From Skeletonema tropicum (lineage: Eukaryota; Bacillariophyta; Thalassiosirophyceae; Thalassiosirales; Thalassiosiraceae): a stretch of DNA of 64,000 nucleotides. The stretch covers positions 1,240,001 to 1,304,000 of the forward strand of contig CM074148.1 of the NCBI GenBank assembly GCA_037178625.1, written 5' to 3'. The position numbers were made by a program, and so were the translations under genes. Positions 32,450 through 44,627 of this stretch are shown here, piece by piece; positions within the stretch are counted from its first letter, which is position 1; every line of letters starts with the position of its first letter. Under the pieces are notes generated by a model. The model saw nothing but the letters and a program-made list of their open reading frames with translations. It did no database searches and was not told the DNA's origin.

Positions 32450-35300
32450 GCATTACCATTCGATAAGAATCTTGCATAAACGAGTAAAGGTTTCGGTGTC
32501 AAGTTGTTCAGTCGATGCATTTGCAAGTTGGTCTTGCTCTTGTTTACAGACGGCACTTGATTTCGATTCGCCTCGAATTCGCAATTGATTTAGAATGACG
32601 ATACTTCAAAAGTATGTTTGTTCACGGAAGAATACCTGCCTTTGCCTTTGCCACATCCACTACTGTGCAATTGAACTTGGAACTGTCATCTCCAATGGGA
32701 AGAACGTCTGGAATGCTTTCGTCATTGTCGTCATAGGAATATACTTCTCGCGAGGAGTGCTTGCAGTTCATATCGATTCATATCGCTTTGCGCTACTCTT
32801 CAAAGTTGTTCATTCCGTATGTGACAATCTCAAGTACGAGAACACATGATTCTGTTCGCAACATCGCATAGATCGCTGATTCAAATTCAGCATTCTCATG
32901 TGCTATCTTCCAGAATCCAACGTAACATTCGAAAGCCTAAACCTAACTGAACGTCTGGCTTAGAAAATGAACCCCATTTCATAAAAGAGTGTAAATACTT
33001 TTCTATCCTCATAAATTGCTGTTTCATGGCTCCACGCTGGATCCACTTAGAATCTTGAGCACTTATGTGCAGCAACCGCAGTATCAGGTCTCGACTCCCT
33101 CGCGACTAGGCGAACATCTCAAAATTGTACGAATGTGATTCCATGAGCTTAGTACCTGCGATGCAATCCATTGCTGTCCTATGGGAAATGGCTTTCTCAG
33201 GAAGCATTCATCTAGATTTCGCTACTTGGCCCGTTCATCACTGCCGTCGAGATCTGCGTTGACACTATTCGTTTCGGATAAGGTGAGGTTGTATGAGCTC
33301 GAAAGATTCAACATCATGTTATCTCAATCCCTGTGAACTTGTCAATGTCTTATTTGTCTGTGAGAATGAAGTACTCTTTCCCGTCGACATGAGATTTGAC
33401 GAAGTCGTCAAGAGTATCTGTGCCTGTACTGACTAGAATGCAATTCCCCGCATACTTGCGTCGATACAGTCGAACCCTTCTTCGGATAATTTAAGACAAC
33501 TATCAAATTCGCTCGGTTCCAAACCTTGGTCGAATAGACTTGACCTGCTAAAGCTAAAGCCTGTAAAGATTCTTCTTCAGCTTGAGCAGATATTTCTGCC
33601 TATTTGAATGTACTCTCCCCCTCCCGGATGTCCGATGGGGAGTTCTTTCCAAATACTTCTCCATACTTCGCCTGTGATAACACCCTAGACGAGATTTATG
33701 GACTGAGGTTGCAACTCATGGATCTTGCAATTGCAAATGAGGTCTAATCGTCGAAGATTCAACGTATTCACTAAACTAGCGAATAGATCTGTCTCTATAT
33801 CTCTCCCTCGTTGCTGCATACCACTGTGTGCAAACATTGGATCAAGCTTCCCTTTCGGTGTGCTTGACTTGGAGCTCTTATTTGAATATACTCTCCCCCT
33901 CCCGACATAGTCGATGGGGAGTTCCCTTCAAGTTGAAGCTGCGTGCCAGGTATCTCGGCATATCTGGTCTTGGGACTATCTCCCGATGACCGTTGACGTT
34001 GACTCTAATACTCTAGTTCAGTGATAATCGCTTCCGCAAGATAATCGTTGTCGGCCTGATGCATCGTAGAAGTTCCTTATGGAAAGGCAATAATCATGGT
34101 AACTTCTGCATCTGTTGTGAGTATAATTGAGTGTTGTGATTCGGCATAGAGATCCTAGAAAGTTCAGTGCTCACTGTTGGAAGAGGCAATAGGTAGACAT
34201 CTACCAGCTCTCGTTCGCGAGAAGTTGTCTTTTGCATTTCCAAAGTAAATAGGGCATGCACATTTCTCCGCCTGCTTTTGTATGCGCTTAGATCTCCGAA
34301 GTTGAAGCCCTGCTTACTCAAGATCATCTCCAACTCTTTTGAGACCTGAGCTGAGCTGATGGAGTTGTATCGTAGCGGTTGATTCCTCAGCCTCAGTCGC
34401 TGCTGTTGTCGTGGTCGTGGCATTAGCGGTTCTTCTTTGTGGTGTAGAATGACTTGCTGCAGCGTCTTCTTCCTTCGCCGAAGTTAAACTGCCTGACTCT
34501 TCTCCTCCCTCGGGAACATTCATTGTCAACGTGCACAGTCTTGTTCATCTCAGTAGGAGAAATTGTTGCCTTGTAGTGGATTTTCGCTGGCGTGTCGCGA
34601 TTACATAGCGAAGGGGTTAGATAGCCATTGCCTTACTTGGCCTAATCCCATCCACAGGCAGGGGTTCGAAATTTCCCTTGTGTTCATACTCTTCAAACAA
34701 ATATCTGTCAGCTCAAATCCTCTGGAGTAGCTCCTTAGCTCAGACGAAGTCTGGACAAAAATAGGTGGACCGGTGCGTTCTGCATATATGGTACTTACGG
34801 TACTGAAGTTGTCGTCAAATGCTGCAATAGTGCTGTTGATGCGAGACGACTGGTACTTGCGTAACCGGATTGAATACCAATGCAACTGAACGCACATGAA
34901 TCGGAGAATGCCCAAGATACACTTCGCATCTTGATCTTGGCTCCTATTTTGCAACTTGCTGGAGGATGCGCCCTCGAGTCCAAAGACAAATACTGGAAAA
35001 AATGAAGTGTGAAAGGTCTTCACTGAACATTTTACATCGAAAAACTCATCGAAGCTGCGCTTCTGGAGTGAGCCCATCTCAGTCGAGATTGGCGTGTTTT
35101 GACGATTGGCTGCATGCTGCCTGCTGCGCTGCTTTCATAGCATATGGCCAGGGTAGCTTGACCATCATACCGGGCCGTATTCTCATGCCATGATCAACAA
35201 TAGCGTTCAAGCAATATTCCATTGCTTCGATCAACATTCTGTGGATGATATGGCCGACACCACAGAAAGTTGTCGCCTGTTGACGCAAATGCAGTCGTCT
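32450..35300 (-). pseudogene. Degenerate copia pol (integrase, reverse transcriptase, RNase H)
   Basis: Read on the minus strand from right to left. QATTFCGVGHIIHR (~35290) and LPWPYAMKAA (~35150) match the end of the copia integrase core. VFVFGLEG and FDDNFSTVSTIYAE (~34990-34790) match the integrase C-terminal GLS/FDD.F.TV region. DDFVKSHVDGKEYFILTDK then DKFTGIEI (~33430-33310) match the RT tail, where the YVDD motif is degraded to YAGN. ILPRTNILLKYRHS (~32620) matches the RNase H end. Many stops and frameshifts intervene, so the element cannot be autonomous. Confidence 0.65.
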
Positions 35301-38300
35301 AACTAAGCCTTACAAAGCTTCCAGCATTATCGCAGCGCGTGATGATTCTGCGTGCTAGCTTGAATATCTATAAATAGCTTGAGCATATGTTCCGAGGTAA
35401 ATGACATAATCATGTACGTGATCCACGATAGTCGTAACCCCCAAAACAGCTTACTTGTGAGCTTATTGCTCATTTGTGGAACTAGTCCAGGCTATGCACT
35501 CACACAAAATCTGCGGAAACTCCGTCACTCGACAGTACTTCAGTTCTCTTCTAAATGCTTTAGTGTGCTCTGCCTTAGTCTCCACGGTCTACGTTTAGCA
35601 CTGCCAAACAGACACTCGAGTCGGCTCATATGTAGAGTAGGGATTTAGTTAGAACCCCAAGTCATCAGCAACACAAAAGAGAGACGCTTGAAATCCAAAT
35701 GATGCTATTCTAGCAGCTCCTGTTGAATCTGAGCAAATTGCTGTGGACGAGCTAAAGTTTGAATATCATTCAAAAGCTTTCCGCAAAGTACTTGCGGCGC
35801 ACAATCAGATATTGTATACACTATCTGATTTGCCGTGATCTTCGCCTGACTCAATTTCTGACTTTTCTTGAAGCTTTAACAGCTTTCCGGGTATGTGCCC
35901 ATATGTGGGCACAATTGCTCAATAGGCTCCGTTCTAGTCCCATATCTCCGTGGGATACCGACTTCAGACGGATTTGGGCGGTGATTCTGAAAGCTCTTCT
36001 CAAGGTCTATAAAATTGGCATATCAGTGAGACAGGCATCTCAATTGTTGGTGGGCTGTGCCCACTCAACTTACTGACCAGCTTTTGCAAGATATCTCCTG
36101 TTCGAACACATGAGATGTGCACCACAGTGTGGGACGAGTAGCCTCCAAAATCGGCCCAAATTCACAGATTTCTTTGACCAACCTATCAGAAGGCTTACTA
36201 GTATACCAGCCTTCATCAAGCTCATAAATTTTATCTACTAACATACCTCTACTATGATCTACATTGGGTAGTGCTGATGTGGGCCCTACCGCTGCGCTAG
36301 CTGAGCAGGACGTCTAAAATGTGGTCCAACTTGCAAATTTTTCGCAAAAATCCAGGTACATACCTATTCCTACGTGGGATAAATCCATTTTTCTACTGGT
36401 ACCTGCCACCTATGACACAGATAGGCATCTTGTCCACCTTCTCCTGTCGCGCCATTTTCAAACTCCTACGGCATCATCTCCATTCGGTAGCTCAAAAATG
36501 AGCTTTGATGGGCTTCTAGTTCCCTCCAAAAACCATTTACCCGGAAAGCTGTTAATACACTTTTAACGCCTGTGCTGCCACATCCATGGCAAGTACCTAG
36601 CAATCCAAAGAGAAGGCTCAATGGACGTGTACTTCTTAGACCGTTATTCACAATGCCATATCGACGACGGCTTGAGTAGAACTTAGTCTTAGCAAGTCTG
36701 AAACGATGCGATGATCAAATTAATGGTGCCATCCTATTGTGGGTTAGCACAATGTTTGAGCTTCTTCCTGCGAAGTACCTCATGGATTTCATATCGTGAC
36801 GCAAGGGTGAGTCGAATAGAACTCCATCATAAACAACGCTATCCTTCCTGCTTAAGAGTACATGAGTACATATGTCTTTTGTTCCTTTTTAGATTCGGAG
36901 ATCTAGACACTGATCGGAAGCATGGTGAAGCTGAAGCTGGTTTCTAGAGTACTAGTATCCACTTCCTCTTATCTCCCTCGTCGTCCAAGACGATGTCTGT
37001 TTCTTGTGGAACTGAGTCTGCTGTGAGCATGTCCAATCATTTCATTGTGAGCCGCCGGATGCCAGTGATACTATACGTGAAAGCGATGTGCCGTGTCTTC
37101 AGTGTGAATCGATGCCAACGAGCTGTATTTCAAGACAATGTCGACGTAGGTCTTATGTCAGCGAAATGAGACCCCTGTAACGGCAATATGATACCAAAAA
37201 ACACTGCTTCTTTCTTCACTAGCTTCAACATACAATGGGCAGTACAAACTGCATACTCGATGACATGCCCTTCTCAAGACAGAAGGCTCTCAACACTCGG
37301 CGCTGTAAATTCGATTACTTCATGCACCATCAACATCGTCGTCTACAGATACATGAAACAATGTTTTCGCTGATAGGTGAAGTTGAAGTACATTCGAAAG
37401 AGCTGCTCTTACCCACGATACATATAAGAAGTAGTAGCTCGTGCAGTATCCAATAAGAGTATTTCAATTCCATAACTTCGGTTTCCTTGTCGCTCATACT
37501 CACGAACTGATTGAGAGCAAATAATGGATAATATCTACATTTTGTCTCATGTGTGTACCAATAGTTGGTCTGAATGGCTTCAGCACACATGGAGACGCTT
37601 GTAGCTTCGAAGTATGTGATCTAGTATCAAAGGTGAAACACTACTCATGATGGATGCAACGCCAACACCATGTCTAAATGTAAAGCAGTGGGCTATCAGG
37701 ATGTTCATTGATGTGCTTTGCATAGTAGGGACTTCAGGACAAGCAAGGACATCTTTCGATTCGTTCCATGGAGCTACCCGAAATGTACCTGACTACAACA
37801 TCGACACTTCCAACCCGTAGAAGATAAGATAAGCAACCTTCGCGTACTTCAAGGAATGTGTAGACATGCTCTTACACTGATTAGGAATTGAGATGTAGGC
37901 TGCATAATCGCTTCCTACCATCCATTCGATTCCCCTCCTCAAGCGTGCGGACTCTAGGCCAAGCTAAGCTTTACCCTTTGACTTTGAGTAGAAGCAATAT
38001 CGTACATTCATCGAAACGAACCAAAGTGCCATAGCGGAAAAATAGCCTTGAGGCTGAGCGAGGACTGCCTCCTTCTCTCCATTCGATTATAGATTTATCG
38101 TGCACATTGCTCCAAGCGGACTGCGCAATAGAACATGCTCTGACTTAGATCGCGTGTACTCATAGCTTGCCAGGAACATCATCACCCACGGCAGCAGTAC
38201 GGCCTACCAAATCATCACACTTGTGCCTATAAAGAACAATGAGAGAATAAAGAAAAAGGGATTGCTTTCGCAATAATACACTTAAGTGTTAGCCATGGAT

Positions 38301-38700
38301 TTATACAGATGATACCACGGAGAGTCAAACTTATTTATGGATCAGAGTTCACTATCCACCAAGTTAGTATGAAAAACTTGTCTATCGTTGCCATCTGGAA
38401 AAAGACCGAGCAAAAACCAATTGTCCGCATGAACCTAATGAACGAATACTGAAGGTTGCAAAGAATTCTGGACCAATTTGGCCGTGCTTGCAGCTAGTAT
38501 CTTCACTTCCTTAACGAGAGCTTGGTTCGACCGCACGATAAGTAGAGGGGTAACCACTTCGTCTATGAAACGTTGGAAAATGGACGTTGTGTGGGAACCA
38601 CCAGTCGAACCTGAATCAACCGAACAAGTCGCTGTATTGTAGACACTCTGGTGTCGAGATTCACTCTTAATATCCATTCAAAAAGCCATTCCATGTAGAC
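35301..38700 (-). other. Upstream part of the copia element, too decayed to assign
   Basis: By position this should contain gag, protease and the N-terminal integrase on the minus strand. I could not recognise a Cys-His gag knuckle or a protease motif. The only moderately long frame is at 38677-38435 (SGSTGGSHTTSIFQRFID), of unknown identity. Confidence 0.35.
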
Positions 38701-38943
38701 TTCTGATTTCCGATCATTTGCCATCCATGTCCCTTACGGGAAATTTGGATAATGGGCCATCAGAGATCAGAGGACTGATAAAATTTAACGCAACCAGCTA
38801 CTATTATACCGAACACAAAAGCGTGCCACGTCCGTTGAATGAAAGAGAAAGATCGTTGGCAGATGGCGGCGCGGACTTTTTTGAATTTTTTTTTCGACAA
38901 TGACATCAAGCCTTCACACAAAACAAAGCATTCCTACCGTGCT

Positions 38944-39789
38944 ATGTCTTACAACAACAGCAGCACCATGCCAACAACCACAAGCTACGAATTCGACGCG
39001 GACACTGCTTCAGCAGCTTCAGTTCTCAGCTTCAATCTTGAGGAGCTGGAGGATATCGCTAAATCCCTTGATGTTCCTACACCCCCTACTATTGAAGTGG
39101 GCGAGAAGCCAAAATCCATCAATGATGAGTTGAGGACCCATGGCAAACAAGTATCCGTCTCTAAGACGAGGGCTACAAAGAAGAACTTCCAAAACATCAT
39201 CGACAAACTCAACGATAATGTGGACACCGCCAATGCACGCAATGAAGCCTTGAAAGGACTTGCTGCTGCACAGAGTAAGTCTCTTGTCGACACTCACAAC
39301 AAGATGACTTCGCATGTCAAGACTTGTACCGTGTATAGCAAGAATGTAATTAAGAGAGCTGGCAAGCTCGCAGATGACAACAAGCGTGTCCATAAGAAAC
39401 TGGTTGAAATGAAAGAAGCATACGACAAGTTGAAAGAAACAAATAAGACAACTGCTGATAATCTCAAAGAAGTCAAGAGGGATCGGGATGAACTCAAGAA
39501 GGAGAAGAAAGCTCATTTGGCCAACATTGCTGCGCTGAACAAAGGGGCGGAAGAAACACAGAAGACTATTGTCCGTCAACGAAAAACTATTGATACTTTC
39601 GAGAAGCAGCTTTTGAAGAAGGGAGGAAAACAGGGGGACGACATTGAGGATGATCTTGCCTGGACTCGTGCTAAACATGATGCAAAGCTTGAGGCAAACA
39701 TGAAGCAAAGCATCTTCAACTTGCAGCTCGAGAAGGCGAAGAATGAAATGAAAGCAGAATCGAAGAAGATGGATCGATCCTTTCAATAA
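38944..39789 (+). CDS. Coiled-coil protein, unrecognised, nested within the LTR element
   Basis: I take the ATG at 38944 as the start (281 residues), because the 35 codons upstream of it are AT-rich and Phe-run-containing. Residues 1-50 are Ser/Thr/Asn-rich (MSYNNSSTMPTT, DADTASAASVLSFNLEELED). Residues ~75-275 are almost continuous charged helix with heptad-like spacing (LKEVKRDRDELKKEKKAHLA), so a long coiled coil is expected. The frame is intact and in plus orientation, opposite to the surrounding copia remnants, so it arrived by a later insertion. Whether it is a captured host gene or a transposon accessory gene is unclear. Confidence 0.55.
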   Translation: MSYNNSSTMPTTTSYEFDADTASAASVLSFNLEELEDIAKSLDVPTPPTIEVGEKPKSINDELRTHGKQVSVSKTRATKKNFQNIIDKLNDNVDTANARNEALKGLAAAQSKSLVDTHNKMTSHVKTCTVYSKNVIKRAGKLADDNKRVHKKLVEMKEAYDKLKETNKTTADNLKEVKRDRDELKKEKKAHLANIAALNKGAEETQKTIVRQRKTIDTFEKQLLKKGGKQGDDIEDDLAWTRAKHDAKLEANMKQSIFNLQLEKAKNEMKAESKKMDRSFQ

Positions 39790-40859
39790 CTTCCAAATAA
39801 TTGTTTCACGCAATCAGCTACTTGCAGAAAGCTCCCCAAAAGAAAGACGTCGGGAATAATCGAGATATGCGGGATTTGTCAATCCGTGAAAGCCTATCGC
39901 TCGTTCCTGTCCACAATAGAGGTCGTTGAAGAATAGAGTGTGGCTAATCGAGCCTGGTGCTAAGCCTCGCTTCAATGGTACCGCTGCAGCTTTGGCTACT
40001 ACTCCGTTACTCTTGCCACCATCCCTTTTCAGAGATGTTTGTGCTATGTCCATCATTAGACTAAACCGTATCTTTCTCCCTCGTGAACGATAACGAAGCC
40101 GTAAACAGCAGCTCTACCATACAACATTGCTGCCCAAAAAATCGTTCCGGGATAGGAAAGTTCTAAGCAAATACAGCACCAAGGAATCATTGATTATTAA
40201 TATTAATATATCATCATCCTCTACATTCTGTTGCTCCCCCCTTTCACTTTCAGCGACCGCGCAAGGAAGGAAGGAAGGAAGATAGAATATTACGCCGCAC
40301 AGCAGTTTGGTATGTCTGGGATCATAAAGACCCTTTGCTAGAGGTGAAAAAAACGTCCAATGTTGGAAGTTGGGCCACGTGGAACTTGAGGAAGGCATTT
40401 TACTAGCACGCCGCGCACAAACATTTGGAAAATATTTCTAAACAACCATGTCGACACACTCCGCAGCCTGATAATACGTCCAGTAGACATATCTACCCCT
40501 ATAACCGGATATTATTTGATAGACCAAGTTATCAGCTTTCGATAGAGCCATTGGTCAACATCGCACCTGCAATATTTGTCTCGGAGTTGTGGAGTAGCAT
40601 AGACCAAAGGGGGGGCTGGAGGCGATTTTTGTTACTGATATTTACTAGCAGAAATGGTAGAATGCACTTCATCATAACTCCATGTAGATTAACTATAAAT
40701 TGATCAACCAAAGACTAATTCGTTTTTAATAGTCTTTAGTTTAGCATTCCTATCGGCCATTTTTGTCGAATGTCCAATAGTAGTGCGTAGTAGTGGGGGT
40801 GCTGACATGGTTGTTTGCCACTTTTGTGAGTGATGATGGCGGGGCAAAAAGTTTGGACG

Positions 40860-40925
40860 TTTTTTTCTTTGGATAAGCTTCCACGGTGGAAATGGCGCGC
40901 CCGGATTGCACAGATTTGGGTTTGA
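40860..40925. repeat. Left arm of an imperfect inverted repeat around the nested transposase fragment
   Basis: AAGCTTCCACGGT and TTGCACAGATTTGGGTTTG here (40878-40925) recur in inverted orientation at ~43415-43530, with different spacing between the two blocks. They probably represent subterminal sequences of the inserted DNA transposon. I could not fix its exact ends or target duplication. Confidence 0.45.
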
Positions 40926-41030
40926 GGATTTTTTTGGCCATCAAAACACGAAGATCATGAAGCTGCGGCATGTTGTCACCATCCCATACTACGCAATGAA
41001 ACAACAAAACAAGCATGATATTAATAAAAT

Positions 41031-42088
41031 TTAGGAGGCACCATCATCGTCATCATCACTATCGTCGTCACTATCAAAATATTTGTCCAGAAGAAATTCT
41101 TTATCATAGTTTCCACACACATCATCACCTGTAAGTTTGAGGCGCGTTGTTTGATGCTTCTGACGCAAGTCTTCATTGCGATCGTCAGAGAAGAATCGGA
41201 GGTAATGACTCAAAGCATTATCGTCGTCAATAAACTTATCGTCCATCATTTCTTGGAGGCACTTATGGCGGACAAGCTTCACGTATTGGCGTTTAGGAGG
41301 CAGCGTTTTGTGCACGACATCACGGTTGAATTTATGGATGTCATCCGCTGTCACCCGGGAAGATTTAGTCTTAGTCGCCGCATCACGAACCTGCAAATTT
41401 CTACTATTGATCTCACCGTCGATCGCCTTTGTTTCTTTGCTCTGTTGCAGATGATCATCCAATCTCTGGCACAAATCAATACTCTTTACATCTCTCCCTG
41501 CCTTCAGGTCGCTCTGTAAAGCCGCCATCTCATCATCTGCTGCACTTTCGTCGCTATCCTTCTTTTTTACTTGTCATTATTCCATCTCAATTCCGAGACA
41601 CCTGCCATCGTCTCCCAGGAAATGTAAGACTTTGTCTTTACGGCTTCGTTGAGGCTGATGCGCTCTCGGTCCAATGGCTGCTTGTTCTCGTATGCTAGTC
41701 GCACTTGCTTGATGAGAGACAATCTTGAAGTTCCCTTCGGCATAGGTACTCCATGATAAACCATCCAATCCAACAATACATTCTGTGGCAGTATTCCAAT
41801 CGGGCAGTCCTTGAAATAGATCTCTGAGTTCGGTGGGAGGCTACGAGTTGTGTCCAATGGGTCTTTTGGTAACGGTATCTTTGGTGATACTTGGAACTCT
41901 CCCGCTGATACAATATTCCCTAGTGCTTTATGAAGAAACACGGACACATCAAGACCAAACCTGCGGTTGATTACTTTTGGATGAGGAATGAATGTTGGAG
42001 CATACTGATCTAGACTTGTATTTGGAATGATCAGGCTACCCCTTTTAGAAGCTGCCTTTATCTTCTTGGAAATCTTAGGGAAGCCCAT
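41031..42088 (-). pseudogene. Unknown nested-transposon gene with SAP-like motif, split by one frameshift
   Basis: Two minus-strand frames, 42088-41567 (173 codons) and 41528-41031 (165 codons), are one gene. The frame of the second stays open upstream of its ATG through an acidic stretch (KKKDSDESAADDE) up to the stop of the first, so a single-base shift in an A-rich run near 41570 separates them; the intact product would be ~350 residues. The first half contains ILPQNVLLDWMVYHGVPMPK followed by GTSRLSLIKQVR, which fits the SAP DNA-binding helix-extension-helix pattern. The second half ends in a Asp-rich tail (DSDDDSDDDDDGAS). Divergent neighbour of the transposase fragment (195 bp between starts), so probably its partner gene. 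Function inferred only. Confidence 0.5.
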
Positions 42089-42282
42089 GATGGCATTTAT
42101 GTTACTACTGCTAAATTATGCAACGCATCTTTACTCCTTTGTTTGTATCTGCTGCAAAGCGCAGAAAAATGTAGCGTCCAATATTTCATGACCAAATTTT
42201 GTGATCTATAATCCGTTCATACTCGCATTTCAAACCATTCCGTTCAATATTCTGTATTCTCATTCTGGTCATAAAAATCAAT

Positions 42283-43120
42283 ATGAAGACTCGTAGCAAT
42301 CAGTACAATAGTCCAAAGAGGAGAGCCCGCGGAGAGAAGAGGCAGAAGAACTCGCCATCCAAAAAGCCTTCAGATGACGCTCCATCATCTCCGTCCAAAG
42401 CGCCAGTACGTAAGAAGCGGAAAGAGCAAACGCGATGCGTATGTGGCAAACCTGCGTGTGATACGTTGATGAAGAAGCTGGAGGCGCTCAACGATAGCAG
42501 CATCACTTACTTTAATGTTCCTGCACTACCAAAGCCAATATTACCAAAGGCACGGAAGCCGGAGAGAATCAGGAAGAAAGATATGATCCAATGTTTGTGC
42601 AATACCTGACGGCAAAGACTTCAAGATATTTACTCCACGGAAGAATACACTCTTCACTCGCGCGTGCTATTCTGACAAAGTCCACGCTAGTGCAGTGCGT
42701 TGCATTTCATGGTGCACGCCAATGGGTTTAAGTTTTGAGCACACTAATTTATTCCTTGCTCGTGTATCAGAGAAGGCGCTCGTTGAGCTGTGGGGACCAC
42801 GGCTGAGGAAGTGTCCACCAGGATGGGTGATGCTATCGGATCGAGGCTTTTGGGACACAGCACGATACTATCCCAATATGAACAGGCAAATCACCCCCAA
42901 ATTCTTGAGTGGTCGCGGCAAATTCACCGCTGAGGAGGTGTCTGCTGATAGGACCATCTGCAAGTTGAGGTACACGTGCGAGGTTGCATTTTCTCGAGTG
43001 ACGGATAGCGATGGGTTGAAGGATGTCATCCCGGCTTCATTTTACGGCATGTTGGATGCCATGAACCATTGGGGACACGCCAATGTAAATATTTGTAGGC
43101 CGCTAATGCCGCTAAATTAA
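42283..43120 (+). pseudogene. ISL2EU/Harbinger-like DDE transposase, partial
   Basis: A first frame (ATG 42283 to 42609) encodes a basic N-terminus and a Cys motif (CVCGKPACDTL). A second frame, open from ~42605, reads FTPRKNTLFTRACYSDKVHA, then PPGWVMLSDRGFWDTARYYP (second catalytic Asp), PKFLSGRGKFTAEEV, and LRYTCEVAFSRV (the RIHVE-type catalytic Glu). This is the pattern of the DDE_Tnp_4 fold used by Harbinger and ISL2EU. The segment with the first catalytic Asp is missing between the two frames, so the gene is inactive as read unless an unrecognised intron or assembly gap intervenes. The second part has no ATG. Confidence 0.6.
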
Positions 43121-43414
43121 GTCGTCACTATTATTCTTTTCTTCTGTTTTTGTTGCCGTAGAGTGTCGAAGAGAAACAAACCGATGATGTGTTGATGTGT
43201 CGGGAGATCCGGGCAGTCAGCTTCTGCATGAATATTTAATAATAATAACTCAACTATGCCATAAAAATTGTTGCCGATGCACAGCCAGTCATGATAATTA
43301 ACAGCGGCATCGCTCGTTGCTGTTTTTTGGTGGATAGTTTGCCGTGCAAACGCATACAGTAGGTGACGACATGGTTGATGTTTTGTGTTCGGTGACGGCA
43401 GGTTTGGAGCAAAA

Positions 43415-43530
43415 AGTTGCACAAACCCAAATCTGTGCAAAAATGAAGGGTATGTACCGGGGGCTAAAGGGTTAAACTTAGTTACTGGCAGCCCCTTGTA
43501 CCTTGGCCCACGTGGGCCGACCGTGGAAGC
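43415..43530. repeat. Right arm of the imperfect inverted repeat
   Basis: CAAACCCAAATCTGTGCAA (~43423) and ACCGTGGAAGCTT (~43520) are inverted counterparts of the blocks at 40878-40925. They bracket the transposase fragment and its SAP-like neighbour. Confidence 0.45.
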
Positions 43531-44074
43531 TTTGAAAAAAGTTTGGACTAAAATTCTCACCGAAGAGGAGTCATGATGCAAGGCATGTGCGTTATGGGAT
43601 CATTTGGCGGTAGATTGACGTTACGGGGCAAAGAACGAAATTCCCTCTCAAGCGTCTTGATTCTAGTTTTCACAAAGAAATTTGACACGAGTGTTTCTGT
43701 TCCACAGTCACCGACGGGTCAATACAAATAATGCAGAAATCCCTCCTCTAGCAGCGCCACTGAATTTGACTTTGGTTAATGAATGGGACAAAGGAGTCTG
43801 AGTCTAAACAGCCTCGAAGACATACACCACATATAACCACATGTGTTTGGAGGTAAACTCCAGGGATCACAATATTCCCTTCACACCGCTGGTGTTGTTG
43901 ATTTGATGGATCTATCGGACCAGTTGGGTCGTAAGTATCCACACGTCATGTCGATTCGGAGAATTTGCACTCAATCCAATTCGATTCGGAGACGAACTCC
44001 CGGGACCACGCATCCCCCCACACCGATGGTGTTTGCCATAGTAAAACAAGCTTGAGAGCGCAAAAGGCTGTAAC

Positions 44075-44279
44075 TGTTGTTATTATGCAATGGGCAAGAA
44101 ACACGTTAACTACAGTAGGCGTAACACGACATGGGAGTTAACATCGGTTTCAAGAAGTAAGTTAGATTTTAGATTAGACTACGATCGATGGTGGTGAGCC
44201 AATTCCTCAATGCTTATCGTACACGTGTAGATTAGTACGAGGTAACTCGGTCACGGATTGAGTCCCGTGTATTCCAACA
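44075..44279 (-). repeat. LTR (5' LTR in element orientation)
   Basis: 205 bp, TGTTG...CAACA. Followed immediately by the GGGTT target duplication and then by transporter 3'-flank sequence (GGGTTCATGGGGAGC...). Confidence 0.85.
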
Positions 44280-44430
44280 GGGTTGGGTTCATGGGGAGCT
44301 AAGAGATGAGATACTTGTCCTTGTGAGCCATTGGCATTGATGCCTACTAGCTAATTCATTGCTGATAGATGATCTACTATTCCATATTAATCATCTATTA
44401 AGTCATGCAGTAGGAGATCAAAGTTGTAGC
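44280..44430 (+). other. Continuation of transporter 3'-flank copy
   Basis: CTTGTGAGCCATTGGCATTG, CTACTAGCTAATTCATTGCT and GCAGTAGGAGATCAAA match 13620-13735 in order. This is the other half of the sequence that ends at 32241. Confidence 0.75.
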
Positions 44431-44627
44431 CCATTCATAGAAATTCAGTGCGTTCTTCCTCCGTTTCTAAAATCCCCACTCATTCCCTTTCTTGGTAACT
44501 TCCGCAATCTGTCCTTCCATGGCCGCCTTGTGCTACATCAGAGGAGGCTTTACCAGTGAAGGCGTGCGGTTCGGGTTCCCATTTGCATCTTCTTAACACT
44601 CACCCTCTAGAGAGGTCCGAGATCCTC

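Larger units (their letters stand above)
32242..44279 (-). mobile_element. Ty1/copia LTR retrotransposon with 5-bp target duplication, expanded by nested insertions
   Basis: Near-identical terminal repeats at 32242-32434 and 44075-44279 begin TGTTG and end CAACA. The element is flanked by GGGTT at 32237-32241 and 44280-44284. The uninterrupted site GATGGGTTGGGT at ~13568 is the pre-insertion sequence. In minus orientation the LTR begins TGTTGGAATACACGGGACTC, preceded by a purine-rich GAGGGAG as polypurine tract. Pol remnants lie on the minus strand at 32.5-35.3 kb. The 12 kb length exceeds a usual copia element (~5-7 kb), because 38.7-43.6 kb holds unrelated genes and a transposase fragment. 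Confidence 0.85.

Noticed and set aside
32435..32460. Primer-binding site next to the left LTR
   Set aside because: A TGGTGAGG string 8 bp inside was considered, but the pol remnants run on the minus strand, so this end holds the polypurine tract and the primer site should be next to 44074. No clear tRNA complement was recognised there.
34660..34680. GGGGTTCGAAATTTCC and similar T-loop-like strings elsewhere (for example 7945, 44575, 63585)
   Set aside because: No matching acceptor, D or anticodon stems around them. I found no tRNA or rRNA gene.
39019..39813. 264-codon minus ORF opposite the coiled-coil gene
   Set aside because: Shadow of a Lys/Glu-rich coiled-coil frame, giving an artificial Phe/Leu-rich product.
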